From Candidatus Phaeomarinobacter ectocarpi (GTDB taxonomy: Bacteria; Pseudomonadota; Alphaproteobacteria; CGMCC-115125), in the NCBI RefSeq assembly GCF_000689395.1, contig NZ_HG966617.1:2888721-2952720 (forward strand): 64,000 nucleotides of DNA, read 5' to 3'. Position 1 is the stretch's first letter. Each line of letters begins with the position of its first letter. The position numbers were made by a program, and so were the translations under genes. Below, one piece after another: positions 43,027-51,882 of this stretch. Under the pieces are notes generated by a model, which did not search any database, was not told where the DNA came from, and worked only from the letters and a program-made list of their open reading frames with translations.

Positions 43027-44679
43027 ATGACGTCACGACCCACCATTGCAATTCGCACCGCAGGCATCGCCATTCTGGCGGCCGGTGTCTTGCTGCCGGC
43101 AACACTTTCAGCAGCAACGCCGGATCAGCCCGGACAGATGGTTGTCGCCCAGGCCGATATTGGCCAGACCCTGATCGCGGATGGCGACAAGGCCTGGCAG
43201 GCGGGAAATCCGACACAGGCCGCGGACCTGTATGGCCGCGCCGTGGAAACGGGAAATCTCACCTCAGCCCAGCGCGCCTATGCCTTAAGAGCCCTTGGAT
43301 TCGTATCCGCCGAGATCGGCAATCCTGACGAAGCAGCGCGCGCCTTCAAGGCGTCCTTGAGCATCGAAGACAATCCGGGCGCCGCCCTGGGCCTGGCGGT
43401 CTCCCTTCGCCAGGCAGGCGATACCGCCAGCGCAAACGCAGCCCTTGCCAAGGTCGACCGGCGCGTCCTCACAACGGATCAGCTGCCTTTCTATCTGGAC
43501 GAAAAAGCATCTGCTTCTCTGCCCGAAAACCCTCAGGGCGCCATCACTGCCCTTGAAGAAGCCGTGACCCTGAACGAAAGCGTGTACCGCCGCGTTCGCC
43601 TGTCACAGCTCTACCGCCAGACCGGTGACACCGCGAAGGCGCAGGCAAATCTTGAAAAAGCAGAGGCAGCCCTCGCAGCTCAGCCAGGCGCTGCGGCGGA
43701 TGTGGCCTATGCGGCGCTCACATCCGGCGACGACGCAGCAGCAGCGCGCTATTTTGAACAAGCCCGCGCGGGTGGTGGACTGACATCCAACGGCCTTGCC
43801 GACTACGGGTATGCCCTCAAGCGCCAGGGCGACCTGGATGGCTCAACGGAACTTTTCCGAGACGCCATTGATACCCATGACGCCAGCCCTGACGCTCAGG
43901 ACCCATCAGGCAAGCGTCGCCTGTTCCGCCTGCGCCGTGAAGTCTCCTACACAGAACGCACCTGGTACGCGGATGCCTTCCTGTCCTTCCGCGACAACTC
44001 GGTAGATCTGGTCAGCGCGCCGGAAGCCGGCGAAAGCGACAGCTTTGCGGGCTGGGAAGTCGGCTATATCGCGCCGCAGATCGGCAGCATGAAACACCGG
44101 GCCCTCACCCTGTTCACTCGTGGCTTCACCGGCTTTGAAGGTGACACGCTCAACACCCGCGAGGAATCCCTGCAGCTCGGCGTCGGCGCCCGCTTCCGTC
44201 CACTGGCTGACCACAATCTGGTTTTCACCGTCGAGCGTCTCATTTCAGTGGGCGATCAGGCCCGCGATGCCTGGCTTCTGGTTGCCGGTTATTCTCTGGC
44301 TGACGGCTTGGATATTGATCCCGTGCTCAACGACTGGGAAAGCTGGAACGTCTATGCGGACGTTGCCTACATCCCTGACGACCCACGCTTTGTCGCCACT
44401 AACCTTGAGGGTTGGTACGGCCACAGCTTCAAGCTCAGCGAGTCAGTTGTGCTGACGCCCCATGTTTTAGCTGCCGCCAGATACTCAGACGACAAGTTCG
44501 ACACCAACCGCGTTATTGAAGCCGGTCCCGGCGTTGGCCTTCGCTACTGGTTCAACGAAGACAAGTACACCGGACCGCGGTCCTATTTCGACTTCAAGGT
44601 TCAGTACCGCTATGCGTTCGTCAACGAAGATGACCGTGACGATGGCGCGTTCGTCGGAACGGCCATTCTCCACTACTGA
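43027..44679 (+). CDS. NfrA-like outer-membrane TPR protein (exopolysaccharide secretion)
   Basis: A 550-residue exported protein. A Sec signal is clear (IAILAAGVLLPATLSAATP). Residues about 45-300 are TPR repeats, e.g. GDKAWQAGNPTQAADLYGRA and GLADYGYALKRQGDLDGSTEL. The C-terminal 260 residues look like a beta-barrel resembling the NfrA C-terminal domain: RREVSYTERTWYADAFLSF, GAPRFRPLADHNLVFTVERL-like strands (GARFRPLADHNLVF here), and a final YAFVNEDDRDDGAFVGTAILHY strand ending in aromatic Tyr, as outer-membrane proteins do. E. coli NfrA is the phage N4 receptor and is about twice as long. The convergent genes on the other strand encode the NfrB-like and WecB-like partners, supporting the call. 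Confidence 0.75.
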   Translation: MTSRPTIAIRTAGIAILAAGVLLPATLSAATPDQPGQMVVAQADIGQTLIADGDKAWQAGNPTQAADLYGRAVETGNLTSAQRAYALRALGFVSAEIGNPDEAARAFKASLSIEDNPGAALGLAVSLRQAGDTASANAALAKVDRRVLTTDQLPFYLDEKASASLPENPQGAITALEEAVTLNESVYRRVRLSQLYRQTGDTAKAQANLEKAEAALAAQPGAAADVAYAALTSGDDAAAARYFEQARAGGGLTSNGLADYGYALKRQGDLDGSTELFRDAIDTHDASPDAQDPSGKRRLFRLRREVSYTERTWYADAFLSFRDNSVDLVSAPEAGESDSFAGWEVGYIAPQIGSMKHRALTLFTRGFTGFEGDTLNTREESLQLGVGARFRPLADHNLVFTVERLISVGDQARDAWLLVAGYSLADGLDIDPVLNDWESWNVYADVAYIPDDPRFVATNLEGWYGHSFKLSESVVLTPHVLAAARYSDDKFDTNRVIEAGPGVGLRYWFNEDKYTGPRSYFDFKVQYRYAFVNEDDRDDGAFVGTAILHY

Positions 44680-44700
44680 TCTACATAAACTCCGGGTGTG

Positions 44701-45243
44701 CTATTCACCGAGCGTCTTTTGCGCCAGGTCACGCTCGGCCTGTGTCAGGCCGCCCGCTGCAAGCGCGGCCGCGTAATCCACGCGCGCTGCCACCACTTCA
44801 CCTGCAACGTCACGGGCAATCGCCCGATACAAAATCGCGCGCCCACTGGTCGCATCGCGCGCAGCAGCCTCGTTGGCAAACTCGGCCGCCTGGCCTGCCT
44901 TGCCTGATTGAATGGCAGCCTGTGACGAGATGATCCAGACCTGCGCTCGATCCGGATTGGTTGCACGTGCCCGGGCCAGATAGATTTCCGCTTCAGCATA
45001 CTGACCTTCCGCCATCAGCCCGTAGGCCCGGTGGATAAACGGATAACTCTTGAAGTCCGCCATGGTCGTCGTGGGAAAGGGCGCGGCTTGTTCGTCCGTA
45101 AGGGTCTGAGCCCGCATCACGGACAGATCAGGGATCCACATTTCCTTTGTTGCAAACCAGATGCCCACCGCGCCAAAAACCATGAAGGCCGTCAACACCA
45201 AGGAAGCCTTGATACGCGCACGCCGCTTTTCACTGGGAGACAT
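44701..45243 (-). CDS. Small membrane-anchored TPR-like protein in the nfrB operon
   Basis: A 180-residue protein with one N-terminal membrane helix (about 11-30, IKASLVLTAFMVFGAVGIWF) and a helical periplasmic domain. About two TPR units are visible: HRAYGLMAEGQYAEAEIYLARARATNP and AQVWIISSQAAIQSGKAGQAAEFANEA. The start is 2 bases after the nfrB-like stop, so both are cotranslated. The position matches the third small gene seen in E. coli nfr operons, but I cannot claim homology. It could bridge NfrB in the inner membrane with the NfrA-like protein. Confidence 0.75.
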   Translation of the reverse strand: MSPSEKRRARIKASLVLTAFMVFGAVGIWFATKEMWIPDLSVMRAQTLTDEQAAPFPTTTMADFKSYPFIHRAYGLMAEGQYAEAEIYLARARATNPDRAQVWIISSQAAIQSGKAGQAAEFANEAAARDATSGRAILYRAIARDVAGEVVAARVDYAAALAAGGLTQAERDLAQKTLGE

Positions 45244-45245
45244 CC

Positions 45246-47612
45246 CTAGCGCGCCCCCTCTAGCTCTTTTTGAATCTGCTTCACTTGGGATGCCGGGATG
45301 AGCCCAAGCTCTACCGCGACGCTCAGGGTATCAAGCGGTGGATGTGGCTGCAGGTCCAGTGCATCACTCAACTGAGTTTTCGTTATGGCCCCGGATGATA
45401 CAAGCGCATCACCGATCAACTGGGTGTCATCACCACGCAGCGCCAGGGCGTTGGTCAGTGCATCGTGTGACACAAGGCCAAGACGCACGAGCACGTCACC
45501 GAGCAAGACATGACGACGGCGCATATGCCGCCACAAGCGCTCAATGCCGTCCTGATCGACCATTTGCAAACGCCGCAGAAGAACAGCGTCTTTGATCTCT
45601 CGATCAATGGGAGTGTGATCCCACGCATAACGCAGACCAAACGCCACGTCGCTGCGTGGCGCGATAACAAGACTGATACGGCGGCCGGGTGCGAGGACAG
45701 CCCGCAGCGCTACCATCTGCTCTTTCGACAATGGCTCTGCGGCAGCGAGCTTCAATTCACCATTGGAGAGCGACACGGGTACGACCGCAAACCGGGCCGC
45801 ATCGCGCGCAGACAGCTCTGCAAGCGCTTCGGCCTGAACCTTGAGCGCATCAAAACCTTCAAACGCCACACCCGCCTGTTCCGCAAACGCATTCGCAAGA
45901 CTGTCTTCGTCGACCAGCGCCTGATCAAGAAGCGACAGCCCGAAGGGACGATAGGTCTCCTGTTGTTTGGCCAGCGCTGTCTCTACATCCGCTGCTGCAA
46001 TGGCACCCCAATAGGTTAGCACCTCACCAATCTTGGGCTTGCCCTGCTTCAGTTCAGCGAGTGATGGGTAGGCATGGGTTGTCTTGTCCCACGTCAGCCG
46101 CTGGCCGGAAATCCGGTACCAGAGATACTGCTTGAGTGCGCGCAGGCTGGCACGGAAGCCAATCCAGTTCGCCACCACCGCCCGCAATGGCGAAAGCGGG
46201 ACATAGATCAGTCCATGGGTTCGCCCGACAAACCACGCACGATGAAACAGCCTGTTGAGCAGGAAGAACAGATTGGCGGCGATGATGTACCAGACCCAGC
46301 TACCAGGTTCGATCAGCGGCGGCATCTGCCACAGATCTGGGATGTAGTTCAGCGCCAGATAGTAGGCTGCAATCTGCAGAACAATCGCATAGCCAATGAT
46401 GGCCGCCGGAGCGGTGATCATTCCCTTGCGGTCACGATACAGGAAATAGAGGTCCTGCCACCGGCCCTGCCAACCAAGCTGCTCCCACCCCAGAAACGAA
46501 ATGCCAAGTGTCCATCGCGCCTTCTGGCGGATGGAGGCCCACATCTGGTCCGGGAAGAATTCCTTGGTCGAAACGATTTCGCGCTTTGTGCGCATGACCT
46601 TGCGGCCGGTAATCCAGCTGGCCCGCTCATGGGGCACTTCGGCCCAGTAGCGAACAAAGGCGCCGGGCATATCAAGATCATGCAGGCGCATGGCGATGTC
46701 ATAGTCTTCCGTCAGACTATCCGTATTGAAAGGCTGGTCGTCCGTTGCAGCAGACAGGGCGATAAGCGCATTGCGCGAGAAGGCGCTGGCAACACCGGCA
46801 CTGGGAACAATGCCCGTCATTGCCTCACGCACCAGCAGGTCCTTGTTATGCCACTCGGCAAACTCGTCCATGTAGTGGCAGGCCACCATGTCCAGCGGGT
46901 CCCGGTTCATGGAGAACACTGGCAACTGCATGAAGTCACGCGACGGCAGCACCCAGTTGATCACACGCAAAGAGAGTGGGTTCACCACATCCTCGGAGTC
47001 CTGCATGACAAAGCCATCGAACTTCTCGCCGGTTTCCTCTTCGTACAGAAAAATGCGTTGGACGATCCAGTTGAGGCAATCGGCCTTGCTGGTAGGACCA
47101 GGATGCCCGACCTCTGCGCGGTGCACATTGGGATAGCGCGCAGCCATGCGGTCAACTTCACGCGCTGAATCCGGATCGTTGGAATAAGTGCCTGCGAAAA
47201 TATGGAAATTGTCGTAGTCGACCGTATTGATGGTGTTGGAAATCATCCGCGCGATCACATCGCTCTCGTCCCATGCGGGCACGATGATGGCGAGCTTGAG
47301 CTGTGGCACAGCCTTCAGGCTTTCCAGCTTGCGCGGCAACTCATGCGGGTCCTTGTCGCCCAGCCGTTTGAGCTTCAGCCACCAATAGTAAAGGTCGATA
47401 AAGAGGTCTTCTGCACCGCTGACAAAAATCACAAGCGCGATCGTCAGCATCAGGAACTTGATGACGAACCACAGGACCGCAAACGCTTCGACGAGATCGA
47501 AACCAAAGGACTGTGAAGCCAGATAGGACCAGTCGAGCAGAAACACCCACTCGATACCGAGCAGGATGTTGCTGACCATGTCCTGGAACGCACTAAGCGC
47601 TTCCGCCATCAA
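45246..47612 (-). CDS. nfrB: NfrB-like family 2 glycosyltransferase with MshEN domains
   Basis: A 788-residue inner-membrane protein. N-terminal helices (about 15-70) lead to a cytoplasmic GT2 domain (about 100-350): IVPAWDESDVIARMI, the acidic FVMQDSEDVVNP and SLTEDYDIAMRL, and QKARWTLGISF, the QxxRW motif of processive synthases such as cellulose synthase. Further helices follow (about 375-500). The C-terminal 260 residues hold MshEN/GspE-N-type repeats: KIGEVLTYWGAIAAADVETALAKQ, LLGDVLVRLGLVSHDALTNAL and LIGDALVSSGAITKTQLSDAL. This repeat type is a known c-di-GMP receptor, but the Arg of the canonical RLGxxL start is Lys, Leu or Leu here. The ATG overlaps the wecB stop (ATGA). Expected role: synthesis and export of a polysaccharide, likely regulated by c-di-GMP. 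Confidence 0.88.
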   Translation of the reverse strand: MMAEALSAFQDMVSNILLGIEWVFLLDWSYLASQSFGFDLVEAFAVLWFVIKFLMLTIALVIFVSGAEDLFIDLYYWWLKLKRLGDKDPHELPRKLESLKAVPQLKLAIIVPAWDESDVIARMISNTINTVDYDNFHIFAGTYSNDPDSAREVDRMAARYPNVHRAEVGHPGPTSKADCLNWIVQRIFLYEEETGEKFDGFVMQDSEDVVNPLSLRVINWVLPSRDFMQLPVFSMNRDPLDMVACHYMDEFAEWHNKDLLVREAMTGIVPSAGVASAFSRNALIALSAATDDQPFNTDSLTEDYDIAMRLHDLDMPGAFVRYWAEVPHERASWITGRKVMRTKREIVSTKEFFPDQMWASIRQKARWTLGISFLGWEQLGWQGRWQDLYFLYRDRKGMITAPAAIIGYAIVLQIAAYYLALNYIPDLWQMPPLIEPGSWVWYIIAANLFFLLNRLFHRAWFVGRTHGLIYVPLSPLRAVVANWIGFRASLRALKQYLWYRISGQRLTWDKTTHAYPSLAELKQGKPKIGEVLTYWGAIAAADVETALAKQQETYRPFGLSLLDQALVDEDSLANAFAEQAGVAFEGFDALKVQAEALAELSARDAARFAVVPVSLSNGELKLAAAEPLSKEQMVALRAVLAPGRRISLVIAPRSDVAFGLRYAWDHTPIDREIKDAVLLRRLQMVDQDGIERLWRHMRRRHVLLGDVLVRLGLVSHDALTNALALRGDDTQLIGDALVSSGAITKTQLSDALDLQPHPPLDTLSVAVELGLIPASQVKQIQKELEGAR

Positions 47613-48805
47613 GAGGCAGATCGCCGGCCGGTACCATCCTTGGCACCATCCGGCCCTTCTGTTTCACCGCTGCGTACCACACGCAAGGCGCCAACCTCGC
47701 GCGCCAGCAGCGAGGCAATGCGCTCACCCGCCTTACCATCACCAAACGGGTTGCCGCCCTGCGCCATGACCTGCCGGTCATCTTCATGAGTCAGCAAGTG
47801 AATCGCCAACGCTTCAATGTCGTCGCGGTCAGTACCCACAAGCTTCGCGACACCCGCGTCCAAGGCTTCGGTGCGTTCGGTCACCTTGCGCATCACGAGA
47901 GTAGGCACGCCCAACGTAGCGGCCTCTTCCTGCACACCGCCTGAGTCAGTCAGGACAAGCGACGAGCGGCGCAGTACGGATACAAAGTCGCCATAGGCCA
48001 GCGGAGGTGTTAGCCGCACCCGCGGATGCGTCCCCAGAACAGTCGCAAGCGGGTCCCGCACGACCGGGTTGGGGTGCACCGGCAAAATGATTTCAGCGTC
48101 AGGAACGGCATCGGAGATCGATGCAACAGCACGCGCAATGCCCTCGATCTGGTCGCCCCAGCTTTCCCGGCGATGGGTGGTGACAAGCACAAGCCGCTTG
48201 CCTGCCTGTGGTGGCTCAAGCGTTTCAGGCCACGCTGGCAGCGTCGGGAGAACGCTCATCAAAGCATCGACAACCGTATTGCCCGTAACGTGGATTCGCC
48301 TGTCTGCGAATCCTTCAGCACGCAGGTTTGCAGCAGCGTTTTCAGTGGGCGCAAAATGTAGCTGTGCCAGACGGGCAATAATCACCCGAATGCTTTCTTC
48401 CGGGTTTGGGTGGTCAAAATCGAACGACCGCAGACCGGCTTCCACATGGGCCACGGGGACGCCTCGGGCCGCAGCCGCCAGGGCCCCGGCAAGAGCCGAC
48501 GAGGTGTCACCTTGAACTATGACAAGCTCAGGATCAGACGTGGCCAGCGCCGGTGCCAGAGCAGCTACGGTCGCCCCGACCTGAGCTGACACGCCCGCGG
48601 GCACATCCTTCAGTTCAACAGTCATGTCCGGTTTGACACCGAAATCAGCAAAGGCCTGGTCAGCCAGAGAGCTGTGCTGGCCGGTAGCGATCCACGTTGG
48701 AGCAAAAATTTCGGGACGTTTTGCCAACGCGGCATAAACCGGTGCCAACTTGAGGATCTCAGGCCGGGTACCACTAATGATGCTTATGCGATGAACTGCT
48801 GCCAC
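47609..48805 (-). CDS. wecB: UDP-N-acetylglucosamine 2-epimerase (non-hydrolysing)
   Basis: A 398-residue cytoplasmic enzyme interconverting UDP-GlcNAc and UDP-ManNAc. Signature segments are ISGTRPEILKLAPVYAAL at the N-terminus, VQGDTSSALAGALAAAA, VAHVEAGLRSFD with the catalytic-type Glu, NPEESIRVI, VTTHRRESWGD with the active-site His, and LTDSGGVQEEAATLGVPTLVMR. The start is GTG 48805. About 25 Gly/Glu-rich residues extend beyond the usual C-terminus, overlapping the next gene by 4 bases. Coupling to an NfrB-like synthase suggests that UDP-ManNAc is the sugar donor. It is divergent from crtY. Confidence 0.92.
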   Translation of the reverse strand: MAAVHRISIISGTRPEILKLAPVYAALAKRPEIFAPTWIATGQHSSLADQAFADFGVKPDMTVELKDVPAGVSAQVGATVAALAPALATSDPELVIVQGDTSSALAGALAAAARGVPVAHVEAGLRSFDFDHPNPEESIRVIIARLAQLHFAPTENAAANLRAEGFADRRIHVTGNTVVDALMSVLPTLPAWPETLEPPQAGKRLVLVTTHRRESWGDQIEGIARAVASISDAVPDAEIILPVHPNPVVRDPLATVLGTHPRVRLTPPLAYGDFVSVLRRSSLVLTDSGGVQEEAATLGVPTLVMRKVTERTEALDAGVAKLVGTDRDDIEALAIHLLTHEDDRQVMAQGGNPFGDGKAGERIASLLAREVGALRVVRSGETEGPDGAKDGTGRRSAS

Positions 48806-49162
48806 GTCGCCCCGATTTCTTGCGTCCTTTCAAGCGTCAGCGCCAGAAAGGTAATTAAATCCTTAACTTTCGGTCCCCAGAGACCACATCCAGCCTGTCT
48901 GGAACATGAACGGCAGTTCAGACCGGCCAAAAAGCCCGATGAGAAAGGGGTTTTGCGTTGCGATTGTGGCCTGTCAGCCGCACCCAATTGCCCCAAAACG
49001 GGACACAAGCGTCCAGACAAGCCCAATTTGGGCTAAACCCCGCCTCAAATCAGATTTCCCGTTAGACACAGCAAGAGACACGCCGCTTTTCTCATCCATA
49101 TGTGCGGATTCTGCGTATCCTGTTGCAGTGAGTTAACAATCAGCCCAGAGCGTCCAATTCCT
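48806..49162. promoter_or_regulatory. Divergent region between wecB and crtY
   Basis: This gap holds the promoters of the exopolysaccharide operon (-) and the carotenoid operon (+). A perfect dyad AGCCCAA-T-TTGGGCT lies at 49020-49034, about 130 bases before the crtY start. I searched for a PpsR/CrtJ-type TGT-N12-ACA box near crtY and saw none. AT-rich sequence at 48853-48875 may carry the wecB promoter. No ORF or RNA gene is supported. Confidence 0.4.
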
Positions 49163-50353
49163 GTGTCTGCGTCCCCCCATTTGCCAAACGCCACATACGA
49201 CCTGCTTCTGGCGGGTGCCGGACTGGCAAATGCGCTGATTGTGCGTGCCCTCAAGGCCTCACACCCCGATCTGAAAATCGGGATCGTGGATCGCAACCCG
49301 CACCCCGACCCCAGCCACACCTGGTCTTTCCATACCAGCGACATTTCTGATGACGCGCGTGCCTGGCTCGACCCACTGATTGCCCATGAGTGGCACGGGC
49401 AGGACGTCCGTTTTCCCGGTCATGCCCGCGCGCTCAAAACCGGCTACGCCAGCATCAGCGAAGAAAAGCTCCGCCATCAGCTTGCACAGGACATGGAAGC
49501 AACACCGATCCTCGAAGGCGACGTTACCTCTTTGGATGAGGAAGGCGTGACCCTGGAGGACGGACGCCATATTGACGCCCACGCCGTCATCGATGGACGT
49601 GGCCAGAAGGCGAATACCTCGTTGGCCATTCGGTTCCAGAAATTTGTCGGTCAGGAGCTGGAGCTTGAGGAGCCCCACGTACTGACCCGCCCCGTCATCA
49701 TGGACGCCACGGTTCCACAGGAAGACGGTTACCGTTTCTTCTACCTGCTGCCCCATACACCAACCTCGTTGTTGGTGGAGGACACACGCTACTCCGATGG
49801 CGCGGAATTGAACGACGATGTGTTTCGCGATGCCATTGAGAACTACGCCACCGGCAAGGGGTGGAAGATCAAGAAGGTCCTGCGTGAAGAGCGTGGGGTG
49901 CTGCCAATCGCCCTTGGTGGCAATTTTGACGCTTTCTGGGAAGGGACTCCGAAAGGCACAGGCAGAAGCGGACTGGCCGCGGCCCTCTTTCACCCGGTGA
50001 CCGGCTACTCGCTCCCGGACAATGTACGTCTGGCGCAGGCAATTGCAGCTCTGCCACACATCACATCGCAAACCGTCGCGCAGACAACCCGCGCCCATGC
50101 CAAGGCTGCCTGGGACAAGCGCGGATTTTACCGCCTGTTGAACCGCATGCTGTTTGACGCCGCGCGCCCGCAGGATAGGTACAAGGTTCTGGAGCGCTTT
50201 TACCGCCTTCCCGAGCCGCTCATCGCCCGGTTCTATGCCGGACAAACAACACTCGCCGACAAGGCCCGCATTCTCACAGGCAAGCCGCCCGTCCCCATCT
50301 TGGCCGCGATGCGCTGCCTCAAGGAACCAAAGTCCGGAGTATCTCAGCCATGA
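49163..50353 (+). CDS. crtY: Lycopene beta-cyclase
   Basis: A flavoprotein of about 396 residues that closes both ends of lycopene to give beta-carotene. The FAD/NAD-binding start is DLLLAGAGLANALIVRAL, with VDRNPHPDPSHTWSFH matching the CrtY 'HTWSFH' motif. Later come VIDGRGQK, LPHTPTSLLVEDTRYSD and LFHPVTGYSLPDNVRLA, all classic CrtY blocks. I prefer GTG 49163, 12 residues before the dinucleotide-binding fold; ATG 49100 in the same frame would add a Cys-rich leader unlike the family. Neither has a strong ribosome-binding site. The stop overlaps crtI as ATGA. The cluster order crtY-crtI-crtB is common in Alpha- and Gammaproteobacteria. Confidence 0.93.
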   Translation: MSASPHLPNATYDLLLAGAGLANALIVRALKASHPDLKIGIVDRNPHPDPSHTWSFHTSDISDDARAWLDPLIAHEWHGQDVRFPGHARALKTGYASISEEKLRHQLAQDMEATPILEGDVTSLDEEGVTLEDGRHIDAHAVIDGRGQKANTSLAIRFQKFVGQELELEEPHVLTRPVIMDATVPQEDGYRFFYLLPHTPTSLLVEDTRYSDGAELNDDVFRDAIENYATGKGWKIKKVLREERGVLPIALGGNFDAFWEGTPKGTGRSGLAAALFHPVTGYSLPDNVRLAQAIAALPHITSQTVAQTTRAHAKAAWDKRGFYRLLNRMLFDAARPQDRYKVLERFYRLPEPLIARFYAGQTTLADKARILTGKPPVPILAAMRCLKEPKSGVSQP

Positions 50354-51864
50354 ACATTGCAACGCCTTCATCAAAGAAGGCCGTCGTTATCGGGGCGGGC
50401 TTTGGTGGCATCGCGCTTGCCATTCGTTTGCAATCCGCCGGTTTCCAGACAACGCTGCTTGAAAAGCGCGACAAGCCCGGCGGCAGGGCCTACGTCTATG
50501 AAGACAAGGGCTTCACGTTTGATGCAGGCCCCACGGTCATCACAGACCCATCCGCGCTGGAAGAGCTGTTCGAACTCTCCGGCCGCAAGATGGAAGACTA
50601 TGTGACGCTTCTGCCGGTTGACCCGCTCTACCGGCTGGAATGGGAAGACGGCACAAGCTTCAACTACACAAACGACTCCGACGAACTGTTCCGTCAGATC
50701 AACAAGTTGAACCCCAAGGACGTGGACGGCTACAAGCGGTTTCTGGATTACTCCCGGGACCTGATGGAAGAAGGGTACATCAAGCTTGGCCACGTGCCCT
50801 TCCTTAACTTCCGATCCATGATCAAGGCTGCTCCGCAACTGGCCCGCTTGCAGGCGTGGCGCAGTGTCTATTCGAAGGTATCAAGCTTTGTCGAAGATGA
50901 GCATCTGCGTCAGGCATTCAGCTTCCACTCGCTGCTTGTCGGCGGCAATCCGTTTGAGACATCCGCCATCTATGCGTTGATCCACGCGCTTGAGCGAGAA
51001 TGGGGCGTGTGGTTCGCCAAGGGCGGCACCGGTGCGCTGGTAAGCGGCATGCTCGATCTGTTCAGGGATCTGGGCGGTGAGCTGTATCTCAACGCTGACG
51101 TTGCGGAGATCACCACATCGGGCACCAAGACAACAGGTGTGACTCTGAAAGATGGCACCCACTTCGTTGCGGATATGGTCGCCAGCAATGCAGACGTTGT
51201 GCACACCTATGAAAAAATGCTCGGTCACACAGACCGCGGACGCAAGGAAGCAGCGCGCCTCAAGTCCAAGCGCTTCTCCATGTCACTCTTTGTCATCTAT
51301 TTCGGCGCCAGCAAGCCCTACGAGGACATTCAGCACCACACGGTCATTTTCGGGCCGCGCTATCGCGAGCTGATCGGTGAGATATTCAAAGGCAAGGAAC
51401 TTGCCGACGACTTTTCCCTCTATCTCCATGCCCCAACGCGCACGGATCCATCACTGGCGCCGGAAGGACACGGGTGCTTCTACGTATTGTCACCAGTGCC
51501 GCATCTGGGACACGCCGACATCGACTGGGATGTGGAGGGCCCAAAATACCGAGACCGCATTCTGGGCTATCTCGACAAGAACTACATGCCCGGCCTGATG
51601 AACAACCTCGTCACGACACGTCACTTCACACCAAACGATTTCCGTGAAGAGCTGAATTCCTACAATGGTTCCGCTTTCTCGCTGGAGCCTGTGCTGACCC
51701 AGTCAGCATGGTTCCGCAGCCACAACCGCGATGACAAGCTGGAAGGCATGTACATCGTCGGCGCAGGCACCCACCCCGGTGCCGGTATCCCCGGTGTTGT
51801 AGGGTCTGCCAAGGCAACGGCGCGTATTGTTCTTGAAGACTTCGACATGGAGCCTGTGGCTTAG
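50350..51864 (+). CDS. crtI: Phytoene desaturase (lycopene-forming)
   Basis: A 504-residue membrane-associated FAD enzyme converting phytoene to lycopene by four dehydrogenations. N-terminal AVVIGAGFGGIALAIRLQ and KRDKPGGRAYVYEDKGFTFDAGPTVITDP (GGRAY and FDAGPTVITDP are diagnostic) and C-terminal YIVGAGTHPGAGIPGVVGSAKATA (GAGTHPGAGIPGV) identify CrtI. Length is the family norm (490-510). Translationally coupled to crtY; crtB follows after 18 bases. Confidence 0.95.
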   Translation: MNIATPSSKKAVVIGAGFGGIALAIRLQSAGFQTTLLEKRDKPGGRAYVYEDKGFTFDAGPTVITDPSALEELFELSGRKMEDYVTLLPVDPLYRLEWEDGTSFNYTNDSDELFRQINKLNPKDVDGYKRFLDYSRDLMEEGYIKLGHVPFLNFRSMIKAAPQLARLQAWRSVYSKVSSFVEDEHLRQAFSFHSLLVGGNPFETSAIYALIHALEREWGVWFAKGGTGALVSGMLDLFRDLGGELYLNADVAEITTSGTKTTGVTLKDGTHFVADMVASNADVVHTYEKMLGHTDRGRKEAARLKSKRFSMSLFVIYFGASKPYEDIQHHTVIFGPRYRELIGEIFKGKELADDFSLYLHAPTRTDPSLAPEGHGCFYVLSPVPHLGHADIDWDVEGPKYRDRILGYLDKNYMPGLMNNLVTTRHFTPNDFREELNSYNGSAFSLEPVLTQSAWFRSHNRDDKLEGMYIVGAGTHPGAGIPGVVGSAKATARIVLEDFDMEPVA

Positions 51865-51882
51865 CTCCAGGAATATCCGAAC

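Noticed and set aside
43027..47612. Prophage or phage-derived genes, because of 'N4 adsorption protein' family names
   Set aside because: These are host surface-polysaccharide genes that phage N4 exploits; no phage structural, integrase or lysis genes occur.
48806..49162. PpsR/CrtJ-type operator (TGT-N12-ACA) for the carotenoid genes
   Set aside because: No such spacing was found in the spacer, and no photosynthesis genes are present.
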